This document shows, piece by piece, positions 1 to 6,536 of a stretch of 9,200 nt of DNA. Under the pieces are notes generated by a model. It saw only the letters and a program-made list of their open reading frames with translations. It did not search any database and was not told where the DNA came from. Positions within the stretch are counted from its first letter, which is position 1. Every line of letters starts with the position of its first letter. Source of the stretch: Clostridiales bacterium (GTDB lineage Bacteria > Bacillota > Clostridia > Peptostreptococcales > Anaerovoracaceae); assembly GCA_012735285.1 (NCBI GenBank), contig JAAYHT010000030.1, positions 1 to 9,200 of the forward strand. The letters are read 5' to 3'. A program made the translations under genes and the position numbers.

Positions 1-19
1 ACTGGTGGGAAGAGGATAT

Positions 20-1072
20 TCAGGATGACCCCTCTCCATCACCATTATGAATTGACATAATCTTTGCTGTTGTTGAAGCCTTCATGTCTGCATCAAGAAT
101 ATAAATCTCCAGGGTTTCTAAGAGCTGATTTCTCTTGCTTTCTCCAATCTTCTTAAAGGGTGTCAAAAGATCTATGTAATATTTTTTAACCATGCCACCC
201 TTTAGAGAAATATGAATGCAGTTACTTGCTAAGGCTAGTTCATACTTTGTGAAAACATTCTTATGAGGGAATATATAATGAATAAATGGCCAAGTTTCAT
301 TTATTTGCTGAAAGGCATCAGCCGCACCTTCAACGCTGTCTATCCCATTGAAATAAAATACTTCTTTAGCGCCGGAATCTAAAAGATAGTCACAAAGGTA
401 ATTCCAGTTTTGCTCTTCAGGCAACGAATTCTTGTTTTCTAAAATAACAGCGCTGATTTCATTGCCATCGGCAATCTTTAGAATGCGCAGCCCAGTTTGC
501 TTTTCAAATTTTGATATTACTTTAAATCCAGCTTCCTTTTCCAGCCCTCCGACATAAAGCACCGCTTTGATATTTTTGTTACTGAACTCGGCCTCTTCCT
601 TTAATGTATTGGCTAGTCCTTTGTTCCCGCGCCTTAAGGCTTTTACAAACTCCGCAGTAACATCTCTTATTGGGCTGTATTTCCACATACCCATGGCGAG
701 TTCCAAAATTTCGGCCAACCTTTTTATATCTTCCTGTGAATAAGAGTTTTCATTGTCAACTAGCATTAAATAATATTTCTTTCCGTCTATCTTCACAGGA
801 CCCCAGTAAGTAAGTATCCCTTCTACATCTATCGAAGTAAAACGACCGTCAATACCTTTCTCTATACCTTTTCTTACCACTTCATCGACGGTTTTCATAT
901 GCCTGGTTTCTACGGTAAAAACCGGGTTAAAATCATCGCTGAGCAGCACAAACTGAAAATTATTATTAATAGCTGCCTCCCTAGCGGCAGCTTGAAAACT
1001 CCCATGCTTCTCAAAGTTGAGCAGGTGATAAATAGTGTTATTAATAAGGTCGTTCGAAAAGGTCTCGCCCAT
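20..1072 (-). CDS. PucR/CdaR-like transcriptional regulator with curtailed C-terminal HTH
   Basis: The 350-residue protein has the layout of PucR/CdaR-type regulators: an N-terminal sensor-like region (about 1-130), a middle region resembling the degenerate GGDEF-like domain (about 135-290), and a C-terminal segment (about 299-342) matching the start of the family's HTH_30 domain (YYIDLLTPFKKI, then LLETLEIYILDADMKASTTA). The family usually continues after the 'SIH' triplet with R-N-T-x-x-Y-R, the DNA-recognition helix. Here it runs NGDGEGSS and stops. The other two frames do not restore that motif: one reads MVMERGHPEYPLPTS to the window edge, the other hits a stop almost at once. The ATG is 5 bases beyond the ftsH stop. 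A purine-rich AAAGGATGAT inside the ftsH end could serve as ribosome binding site, suggesting translational coupling. No ligand can be assigned. Family is fairly sure; DNA binding is doubtful because of the short end. Confidence 0.7.
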   Translation of the reverse strand: MGETFSNDLINNTIYHLLNFEKHGSFQAAAREAAINNNFQFVLLSDDFNPVFTVETRHMKTVDEVVRKGIEKGIDGRFTSIDVEGILTYWGPVKIDGKKYYLMLVDNENSYSQEDIKRLAEILELAMGMWKYSPIRDVTAEFVKALRRGNKGLANTLKEEAEFSNKNIKAVLYVGGLEKEAGFKVISKFEKQTGLRILKIADGNEISAVILENKNSLPEEQNWNYLCDYLLDSGAKEVFYFNGIDSVEGAADAFQQINETWPFIHYIFPHKNVFTKYELALASNCIHISLKGGMVKKYYIDLLTPFKKIGESKRNQLLETLEIYILDADMKASTTAKIMSIHNGDGEGSS

Positions 1073-1077
1073 AGGTA

Positions 1078-3081
1078 TTAATCATCCTTTTCATCAGTAT
1101 CATCATCTATCTCATATTCATAAGCATAGTCTTCTTCGTCGTCATCATCTTCTTCGTCTTCTTCCTCAGCTGCAAGTTCTGCCAAATGTTCTGCTGCCTC
1201 TTTAGCGTTATTGGCTTCAATATACCGTTCTTTTTCCCTGGTATCTGCGATTAGTTCTTCTGCAGTTTTCTCCCCGGTAAACAGCTGCTCGAATTGTTCT
1301 CCATCCAGAGTTTCTAGTTCTAGTAGAACTTCTGCTACCAGGTGGAGTTTATCTATGTTCTCAGTCAGCAGTCTCTCTGCCTCTGAAAAAGCATTTTCTA
1401 TAATAACCCTTATCTCTTCATCAATTTCTTTTGCTATTTCTTCAGAATAGTTCTTTCTCGTGGAAAGATCCTTACCAAGGAAAACCTCTTCTGAAGAACT
1501 ATAGCTTACAGGACCCAGTCTGTCACTCATCCCGTATTTTACAACCATATTGCGGGCTATTTCTGTAGCCCTTTCTAAATCATTGCTAGCACCTGTACTA
1601 ATATCATTTAAAGTCAATTTTTCTTCTACACGACCGCCTAAAAGATGAATGATTTGCTCTTGCATTTTAGTCTTGGTAATGTAGTATTTATCTTCTTTAG
1701 GCAGTATCATAGTAAAGCCGCCAGCCATCCCCCTTGTGACTATGGATACCTGATGAACTGGATCGATATGGGGCAATAGTCTTGCAACTAAAGCGTGACC
1801 CGCTTCGTGATAAGCAGTCAATCTTTTTTCCTCTTCGCTTATAACACGGCTCTTCTTTTCTGGTCCTGCAATTACTTTAGTTATAGCTTCTTCTATTTCA
1901 TCCATCCTTATTTTACGGCCATTTCTCCTTGCAGTTAACAGGGCCGCTTCATTTAACATGTTTTCTATATCAGCCGGTGTAAAACCAGGAGTTCTCCTTG
2001 CTAGTACTTTTGGATCTACTGATTCATCCAGAGGCTTATTCCTTGAATGGATACGGAAAATCTCTTCCCTGCCTTTAATGTCAGGAATACCTATTACAAT
2101 CTGTCTGTCAAATCTACCCGGTCTTAACAAAGCAGGGTCTAATATATCAGGTCTGTTTGTTGCTGCCAAAACTATTATACCGATATTATCCTCAAACCCG
2201 TCCATCTCAACTAAAAGCTGGTTCAGTGGCTGCTCCCTTTCATCATGTCCTCCTCCAAGTCCAGCTCCTCTTTTCCTGCCAACAGCATCTATTTCATCAA
2301 TAAATACTATGCATTGAGCATTTTTCTTGGCCTGGTCGAACAGGTCTCTGACTCTGGAAGCACCTACACCAACAAACATTTCTACAAAATCTGAACCGCT
2401 AATACTAAAAAAAGGTACTCCTGCTTCTCCTGCAGTTGCTCTAGATATATAGGTTTTACCTGTTCCGGGAGGCCCAACTAATAATATACCTTTTGGTATT
2501 CTTGCACCTAGATTGTTATATTTCTTCGGATATTTCAAGAAATCCACTATTTCAGCAAGTTCTTCTTTTTCTTCATCCAAACCGGCAACGTCTGCAAAGG
2601 TTACTCTCCTTAATTCTTCAGCCCTATGAAGCCTTGCTTTGCTCTTGCCAAATGACATTACACCCTTGCCAGCTCCCTGGCCCTGTTGCATAAACACAAA
2701 CCAGAACAGGACAAAGATTAATATCATTACGATAGTTGGTAATAACGAAATTATCCACGATGAACTAGAAGGCTTCTCACTGGTTAACACCAGTGTACCT
2801 TCTTCTATCTGTGGAAATACATGCTTCTCGCTTAATAACATTAATTCTACAGATGAGGGTGCATATGCAGAAATTCTTTCTCCTGATTTTAGTGTACCAA
2901 GTAGGTTTGTCTCAACTATTGTCAACTCTTCAACTTGACGATTTTGCAAGTATGTTACGAATTCAGAAAACTCTACCGGTCTAACCTGAGGTCCTTGCGA
3001 TTGTTGATAAAACCACGCAAACCCCATTACTAAAACAAAAATAATTATATATATGCTAAGGTTTTTAAAAATTCTATTCAA
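1078..3081 (-). CDS. ftsH: ATP-dependent zinc metalloprotease FtsH
   Basis: This is a membrane-bound hexameric AAA+ protease that unfolds and degrades membrane and cytosolic proteins. Visible in the 667 residues: transmembrane segment about 8-25, an external domain of roughly 80 residues, a second transmembrane segment about 109-131, Walker A GPPGTGKT at 203-210, Walker B IVFIDEID with catalytic Glu263, the second region of homology around 306-327 with arginine-finger candidates R320 and R323, and the zinc motif HEAGH at 425-429 with D501 (STGASND) as likely third ligand. All key residues are present. Oddities are EQPLNQ where EQTLNQ is usual, and a very acidic tail (about 639-667). The start is TTG: a strong AAGGAGG lies 10 bases upstream and no ATG fits the first membrane segment better. 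It lies 50 bases after tilS, probably in the same transcript, without the hpt gene that separates the two in Bacillus. Confidence 0.97.
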   Translation of the reverse strand: MNRIFKNLSIYIIIFVLVMGFAWFYQQSQGPQVRPVEFSEFVTYLQNRQVEELTIVETNLLGTLKSGERISAYAPSSVELMLLSEKHVFPQIEEGTLVLTSEKPSSSSWIISLLPTIVMILIFVLFWFVFMQQGQGAGKGVMSFGKSKARLHRAEELRRVTFADVAGLDEEKEELAEIVDFLKYPKKYNNLGARIPKGILLVGPPGTGKTYISRATAGEAGVPFFSISGSDFVEMFVGVGASRVRDLFDQAKKNAQCIVFIDEIDAVGRKRGAGLGGGHDEREQPLNQLLVEMDGFEDNIGIIVLAATNRPDILDPALLRPGRFDRQIVIGIPDIKGREEIFRIHSRNKPLDESVDPKVLARRTPGFTPADIENMLNEAALLTARRNGRKIRMDEIEEAITKVIAGPEKKSRVISEEEKRLTAYHEAGHALVARLLPHIDPVHQVSIVTRGMAGGFTMILPKEDKYYITKTKMQEQIIHLLGGRVEEKLTLNDISTGASNDLERATEIARNMVVKYGMSDRLGPVSYSSSEEVFLGKDLSTRKNYSEEIAKEIDEEIRVIIENAFSEAERLLTENIDKLHLVAEVLLELETLDGEQFEQLFTGEKTAEELIADTREKERYIEANNAKEAAEHLAELAAEEEDEEDDDDEEDYAYEYEIDDDTDEKDD

Positions 3082-3091
3082 CGATCTTTTT

Positions 3092-3098
3092 CCTCCTT
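3092..3098 (-). promoter_or_regulatory. Ribosome binding site deciding the TTG start of ftsH
   Basis: On the minus strand the sequence reads AAGGAGG, a near-perfect match to the anti-Shine-Dalgarno, followed by 10 bases and then TTG AAT AGA. It supports TTG at 3081 as the ftsH start. The gap between tilS and ftsH holds nothing else recognisable: no terminator hairpin and no promoter. Confidence 0.85.
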
Positions 3099-3131
3099 CA
3101 GATTAAGCCTTCACAGCATTTCAGTATTTTA

Positions 3132-4547
3132 TCATACTAAAGGTCTATATTCAAGATGAAGTATTTGTTTTGTGCTCTCCTTCACTTTATATTTCTCATT
3201 AATCCTTTTGCCTATTACCCATAAAACTTCTGACCCTAAACATATTAACGGGATACTATCCCTATCTTTGCGCTCTATCTTTTCATCGACGAAAAAATCC
3301 TGAATTTTCTTCCTTCCTGTCATCCCTAAAGGAGTAATATAATCGCCCGGCCTTCTTGATCTAATCCTTAAATCCGTCGGATTAATTACATTAGAGATAT
3401 CCAAATATGCGGAGAAGGGATCTCCCTTGATAATTCGATCTACTTTATCAGCATAGACTCTAGCCTTTAATTTAGCATTTAGTTCAGGGATTCTTGTCTC
3501 TCCATCTATGTTAACGGCATAACAAAACTCCATACTTTTCGCGTAATCAATTTTACTTTTATCTATAAACTCTGCTACATCATACGAGATTCTAAGCAGA
3601 TAACCCCTTGGAAAATCCATTTGATCCCCAGTCTTACCTTCCCTGATTAACCTATCACCATTTATGAGGTGTACTGCCGATATGTCTTGAATTAAACCCA
3701 TCTCTTTAAAGATAGTGGAGATAACCCTTTTGCCTATTGCAGGATGAAGTTTTCTATACTCATTCCGATAAACCTTATCCCTTGAAGGGGTACATACTTT
3801 TTTAAGGGTTTCATCAACGTGGGAATATATATAGTCTTTATCTTCAGCTACAATCTGGGACAGCCGGCTTAAAACATCAATAATATTTTCATTGTATTCA
3901 TCCCTTAAGTGGGGAATAAGCTCAAGTCTTATCTTGTTCCTAGTATACATAGGCTCTAAATTGGTCTTATCAATTCTAGGATTTAAATTATTCTTCCTGC
4001 AGTATTCTTCAATTTCTTCACGACTGACATCCAAAAGGGGACGAATAATCTGGTCTTCTCTTTTGTATTCAATAGCTGCAAGGCCGTCCGTTCCTGTACC
4101 CCTTACAATCCTCATTAAAAGAGTTTCTGCCTGGTCGTTTTTATTTTGAGCTACAGCGATTTTTACACCCTTTTTACCGGTCGCCATTATCTCTTTTCTA
4201 ATCTTTTCAAAAGACTCATACCTTGCAAGACGACCCATTTCTTCAGTGGTCAGACCTTGTTCTGCAGCCATTTTATTAATGTCGTAAACGAAGACATGAC
4301 AGGGTATACCGAGATTTTTACAAAATGTTTCGGTATAGATTTGATCTTTGTCTGCTTCTTTGCCTCTTAGACAGTGATTTATATGAACTGCATGAAGACT
4401 GATATCAAGTTCATTCGAGATACTGTAAAGAGCATGAAGTAGACATATCGAATCGGGTCCTCCTGAAACACCGATAACGATATGGTCGCCTTTTTCAATT
4501 AATGACCTTTCTTTTATAGTATTCTTAATCTTTTCTATAACTACCAT
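3132..4547 (-). CDS. tilS: tRNA(Ile)-lysidine synthase
   Basis: TilS uses ATP and lysine to convert C34 of the CAU-anticodon tRNA-Ile into lysidine, switching its decoding from AUG to AUA and its charging from Met to Ile. It is cytosolic and essential in most bacteria. In the 471 residues I see the PP-loop ATP motif SGGPDS at 28-33, the HINHCLRG segment at 55-62, and NDQAETLLMRIVRGTG at 137-152, which matches the family's DDQAET helix with N in place of the first D. A linker and substrate-binding region follows, then a C-terminal domain (about 385-471) with RSRRPGD and GRKKIQDFFVDEKI. Length is normal for the full three-domain form. The ATG at 4547 has no Shine-Dalgarno, but a TATAAT lies just upstream (see the promoter entry). 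The gene heads a probable tilS-ftsH-regulator operon and is divergent from the GluRS gene. Confidence 0.96.
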   Translation of the reverse strand: MVVIEKIKNTIKERSLIEKGDHIVIGVSGGPDSICLLHALYSISNELDISLHAVHINHCLRGKEADKDQIYTETFCKNLGIPCHVFVYDINKMAAEQGLTTEEMGRLARYESFEKIRKEIMATGKKGVKIAVAQNKNDQAETLLMRIVRGTGTDGLAAIEYKREDQIIRPLLDVSREEIEEYCRKNNLNPRIDKTNLEPMYTRNKIRLELIPHLRDEYNENIIDVLSRLSQIVAEDKDYIYSHVDETLKKVCTPSRDKVYRNEYRKLHPAIGKRVISTIFKEMGLIQDISAVHLINGDRLIREGKTGDQMDFPRGYLLRISYDVAEFIDKSKIDYAKSMEFCYAVNIDGETRIPELNAKLKARVYADKVDRIIKGDPFSAYLDISNVINPTDLRIRSRRPGDYITPLGMTGRKKIQDFFVDEKIERKDRDSIPLICLGSEVLWVIGKRINEKYKVKESTKQILHLEYRPLV

Positions 4548-4583
4548 GACATTATTATACCATGTTTATTGTTTCTGAAACAA
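4548..4583 (-). promoter_or_regulatory. Candidate tilS promoter, placed for a leaderless transcript
   Basis: On the minus strand TTGTTT (4583-4578) is followed by 18 bases and a perfect TATAAT (4559-4554). A start six bases past the -10 box falls on 4547, the A of the tilS ATG. The bases between the box and the ATG carry no Shine-Dalgarno. The -35 matches the consensus only in TTG, but the -10 is exact. The transcription start is inferred from spacing. Confidence 0.6.
4569..4583. repeat. Perfect 15-bp palindrome containing both divergent -35 boxes
   Basis: TTGTTTC, one central T, then GAAACAA: 7-bp arms with no mismatch. The left arm supplies the -35 of the rightward GluRS promoter and the right arm the -35 of the leftward tilS promoter. 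The form and position suit an operator for a dimeric repressor, but they could also follow simply from two like -35 boxes meeting head to head. A single ATTGTTTC copy recurs at 4672-4679 in the first codons of the GluRS gene. Confidence 0.6.
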
Positions 4584-4597
4584 ATTACGGGTATAAT
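4569..4597 (+). promoter_or_regulatory. Candidate promoter of the GluRS gene
   Basis: TTGTTT (4569-4574), a 17-base spacer and a perfect TATAAT (4592-4597) form a sigma-A-type promoter. The start should lie near 4604, giving a leader of about 42 bases before the ATG at 4646. That is too short for a T-box riboswitch, a common control element of aminoacyl-tRNA synthetase genes in Firmicutes. The promoter interlocks with the opposing tilS promoter, so two polymerases could probably not sit there at once. Confidence 0.65.
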
Positions 4598-4632
4598 ATC
4601 TTTAGCATTTTTGTTTTTATTAATCAATAGTT

Positions 4633-4638
4633 GAGGAG
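4633..4638 (+). promoter_or_regulatory. Ribosome binding site deciding the GluRS start
   Basis: GAGGAG lies 7 bases before ATG 4646. An in-frame TTG at 4631 overlaps this site and would add only MRRSF, which is the ribosome binding site read as codons, so ATG 4646 is preferred. Confidence 0.85.
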
Positions 4639-4645
4639 AAGTTTT

Positions 4646-6292
4646 ATGGATTATAATAAACTTTCAGAAATATTGTTTCCTAACATTACCAAAACACCAG
4701 AAGATTATGAGGAAATTTATCCTCCCAGAAATCTCCCGGAAGGTGCTAAGGTAACTAGGCTAGGCCCTAGCCCCACCGGATTCATCCACCTCGGTAACCT
4801 CTATGGAGCCTTCGTAGATGAGAGACTGGCACACCAAAGCGGCGGAGTTTTCTATCTCCGAATCGAAGATACAGATGATAAGAGACAAGTTGAAGGCGCA
4901 GTAGAATCAATTATTGAATCTCTAAAATATTTCGGCCTTGAATTTGATGAAGGCGTCACTTTAGATGGAGAAAAGGGCGAATACGGACCATATAGACAAA
5001 GTGAAAGGGCGGAAATATATCAGTGCTATGTCAAATGGTTAGTATCCAAAGGATTAGCTTACCCATGCTTCTGCACTGAAGATCAAATTCAAGAAATGAG
5101 AAACAGGCAAGAATCACTTAAAGAAACTCCCGGATACTACGGCAAATGGGCTAACTGCCGAGAGCTGGATTTTGATACCATAAAAAATAACCTTAATAAC
5201 AATGTCCCTTTTGTTATTAGGTTTAAATCATACGGAAATCCGAATAAGAATTTTGAAATAATCGATGGTATACGGGGCCAACTATCGATGCCTGAAAACT
5301 TCCAAGATGTAATTATTTTAAAACAAAACGGCATACCCACATACCACTTTGCACACGTGATAGATGATCACTTAATGAGAACAACCCATGTAGTAAGAGG
5401 GGAAGAATGGTTATCTTCACTCCCAATACATGTTGCATTATTCGAAGCACTGGAGTGGGGGCTTCCTGTTTACTGCCACACAACAGTTCTTATGAAAGCC
5501 GATGGTGACACCAGACGAAAGCTATCCAAACGCCATGATCCCGAACTTTCACTGGATTATTACAGAAGTTTAGGTTACCATCCTGAAGCAGTAAGAGAAT
5601 ATCTGATGACTATTATTAATTCAAACTATGAGGAGTGGAGACTCGCAAATCCCGAAACTCCCTTAGAAGAATTTGAACTAACTACTGAGAAGATGAGCAG
5701 CTCAGGAACTCTCTTCGATTTAGATAAATTAAATGACATCAGCAAGGAAGTAATTGCCCGAATTGCCGATGAAGAGCTCTACGAATTTATGCTCGAATGG
5801 GCTACTAATTACAGAGAAGAGCTTGTCCCCCTATTTAAAGAAAACAAATCTATGATGCTGAAAATTCTGGCTATGGATCGTCATGGGGACAAGCCTAGAA
5901 AAGATTTGATCTATTGCGAGCAGATATTTGATTATATAAGCTATTTCTTTGATGAGTATTATAAGGTTTTGGACGATTACCCTGAAAATGTGGATAAAAA
6001 TGATATAGTCCCAATAATAAATGGATATTTAGAAACATATGATCCCAACGACGACCAGGCAGAGTGGTTTTCTAAAATCAGAGAGCTAGCAACAGAATTA
6101 GGTTACGCTGCAAGACCGAAAGATTTCAAGAAGAATCCCGAACAATATAAGGGTCATGTTGGAGATGTAAGTACAGTAATACGTGTAGCCCTTATGGGCA
6201 GAAGATCCTCACCAGATTTATGGGAAATTCAACAGATCATGGGTGAAGAAAAAGTAAGGGACCGTTTTAAAAAAGCTATTGAACGATTGTAG
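4646..6292 (+). CDS. gltX: Glutamyl-tRNA synthetase, clostridial extended type
   Basis: This enzyme joins glutamate to its tRNA using ATP, as a class I synthetase in the cytosol. In the 548-residue product the HIGH signature is GPSPTGFIHLGN at 40-51, followed by LRIEDTD at 71-77. The KMSKS-type loop is RKLSKRHDP at 291-299. C141, C143 and C171, with Y164 or Y165, resemble the CxC...Y...C zinc site of bacterial GluRS. The helical anticodon-binding part follows from about 350. Two features differ from the common bacterial form of about 470-490 residues: about 35 residues precede the catalytic core, and the C-terminal half is longer. I place it with the GluRS/GlnRS family and favour GluRS. Whether it charges only tRNA-Glu, or also tRNA-Gln for later amidation, cannot be read here. 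It has its own promoter and no convincing terminator before the next small gene. Confidence 0.93.
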   Translation: MDYNKLSEILFPNITKTPEDYEEIYPPRNLPEGAKVTRLGPSPTGFIHLGNLYGAFVDERLAHQSGGVFYLRIEDTDDKRQVEGAVESIIESLKYFGLEFDEGVTLDGEKGEYGPYRQSERAEIYQCYVKWLVSKGLAYPCFCTEDQIQEMRNRQESLKETPGYYGKWANCRELDFDTIKNNLNNNVPFVIRFKSYGNPNKNFEIIDGIRGQLSMPENFQDVIILKQNGIPTYHFAHVIDDHLMRTTHVVRGEEWLSSLPIHVALFEALEWGLPVYCHTTVLMKADGDTRRKLSKRHDPELSLDYYRSLGYHPEAVREYLMTIINSNYEEWRLANPETPLEEFELTTEKMSSSGTLFDLDKLNDISKEVIARIADEELYEFMLEWATNYREELVPLFKENKSMMLKILAMDRHGDKPRKDLIYCEQIFDYISYFFDEYYKVLDDYPENVDKNDIVPIINGYLETYDPNDDQAEWFSKIRELATELGYAARPKDFKKNPEQYKGHVGDVSTVIRVALMGRRSSPDLWEIQQIMGEEKVRDRFKKAIERL

Positions 6293-6307
6293 TTTTTTTC
6301 AAGAAGA

Positions 6308-6342
6308 TTCACATTATAACCTGTCTCTGAATATTCTATAAT
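6308..6342 (+). promoter_or_regulatory. Candidate promoter region of the tiny membrane peptide
   Basis: Two overlapping readings are possible. TATAAT at 6337-6342 is a perfect sigma-A -10 box, but 17 bases upstream lies only TTATAA, a poor -35. Alternatively CACA (6310-6313), a 16-base spacer and AATATTCTA (6330-6338) fit the late mother-cell sigma-K pattern mACm-N16-CATAnnnTA with one mismatch, at the usually conserved first C. The sigma-K reading would suit a spore-related peptide. Neither is strong. Confidence 0.35.
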
Positions 6343-6368
6343 ACGTCAACAAAAATTATTAAAAGAGC

Positions 6369-6375
6369 AGGTGAT
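6369..6375 (+). promoter_or_regulatory. Ribosome binding site of the 35-residue gene
   Basis: AGGTGAT is fully complementary to the 16S rRNA 3' end (AUCACCU) and lies 5 bases before ATG 6381. It is the main DNA-level evidence that this short reading frame is translated. Confidence 0.75.
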
Positions 6376-6380
6376 AAATA

Positions 6381-6488
6381 ATGTCAAGTGGACGCGGTCT
6401 CCTTGGAGGAGCAGGATGTGTTGATACCAGCCTATTATTTTTCTTCCTCTTGCTGGTCATCATCTTCTGTAACTGTTACAACTACTAA
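6381..6488 (+). CDS. Tiny one-pass membrane peptide, YjcZ/sporulation-like
   Basis: This 35-residue protein begins MSSGRGLLGGAGC, followed by a single hydrophobic helix of about 13 residues (LLFFFLLLVIIFC, about 18-30) and a short polar tail NCYNY with another cysteine. A Gly-rich head, one very hydrophobic segment and a Cys/Tyr/Asn tail resemble the tiny YjcZ-type proteins of Bacillus and small clostridial proteins of similar shape, several of which are made during sporulation. The family link is by resemblance only, and no biochemical role is known to me. Support for a real gene comes from a strong ribosome binding site, a candidate promoter and an intrinsic terminator starting about five bases after the stop. 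It lies between the GluRS gene and the converging aminotransferase and might also be reached by read-through from the GluRS promoter. Confidence 0.75.
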   Translation: MSSGRGLLGGAGCVDTSLLFFFLLLVIIFCNCYNY

Positions 6489-6492
6489 ATAT

Positions 6493-6530
6493 CAAAAGAA
6501 ACCCGCGACCATTTTGTTCGCGGGCTTTTG
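6493..6530. terminator. Bidirectional intrinsic terminator
   Basis: CCCGCGA (6502-6508) pairs perfectly with TCGCGGG (6518-6524) around a 9-base loop. CAAAAG and CTTTTG extend the stem outside an AAA bulge. Rightward it is followed by CTTTTGATTTTATT; leftward by TTTCTTTTGATATTT. It sits between the stop of the tiny peptide gene and the stop of the converging aminotransferase gene, so it should end both transcripts, and probably the GluRS transcript as well. Confidence 0.92.
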
Positions 6531-6536
6531 ATTTTA

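Noticed and set aside
1081..1170. Repetitive triplets taken as a possible repeat array or CRISPR
   Set aside because: There is no repeat-spacer structure; the triplets simply encode the Asp/Glu-rich FtsH tail.
1958..2317. 119-codon frame on the plus strand opposite ftsH
   Set aside because: It is the antisense shadow of the conserved AAA+ domain, with no ribosome binding site and no recognisable family. The other frames opposite tilS, ftsH and ahcY fail for the same reasons.
4598..4645. Possible T-box riboswitch ahead of the aminoacyl-tRNA synthetase
   Set aside because: The leader is only about 42 bases, with no T-box motif and no terminator hairpin.
4631..4645. TTG start adding MRRSF to GluRS
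   Set aside because: These codons are the Shine-Dalgarno sequence itself.
4758..4772. Perfect 15-bp palindrome GGCTAGG C CCTAGCC inside gltX
   Set aside because: It encodes the conserved R-L-G-P-S-P stretch at the HIGH motif, so codon constraint explains most of it. With a one-base centre it is a poor RNA hairpin, and no regulatory context is visible.
6269..6299. Terminator at the end of gltX (AAAAAA and CTA pairing with TAG and a T-run)
   Set aside because: The stem is almost all A-T with a bulged G and would be too weak. The strong hairpin at 6493-6530 is the likelier end of the transcript.
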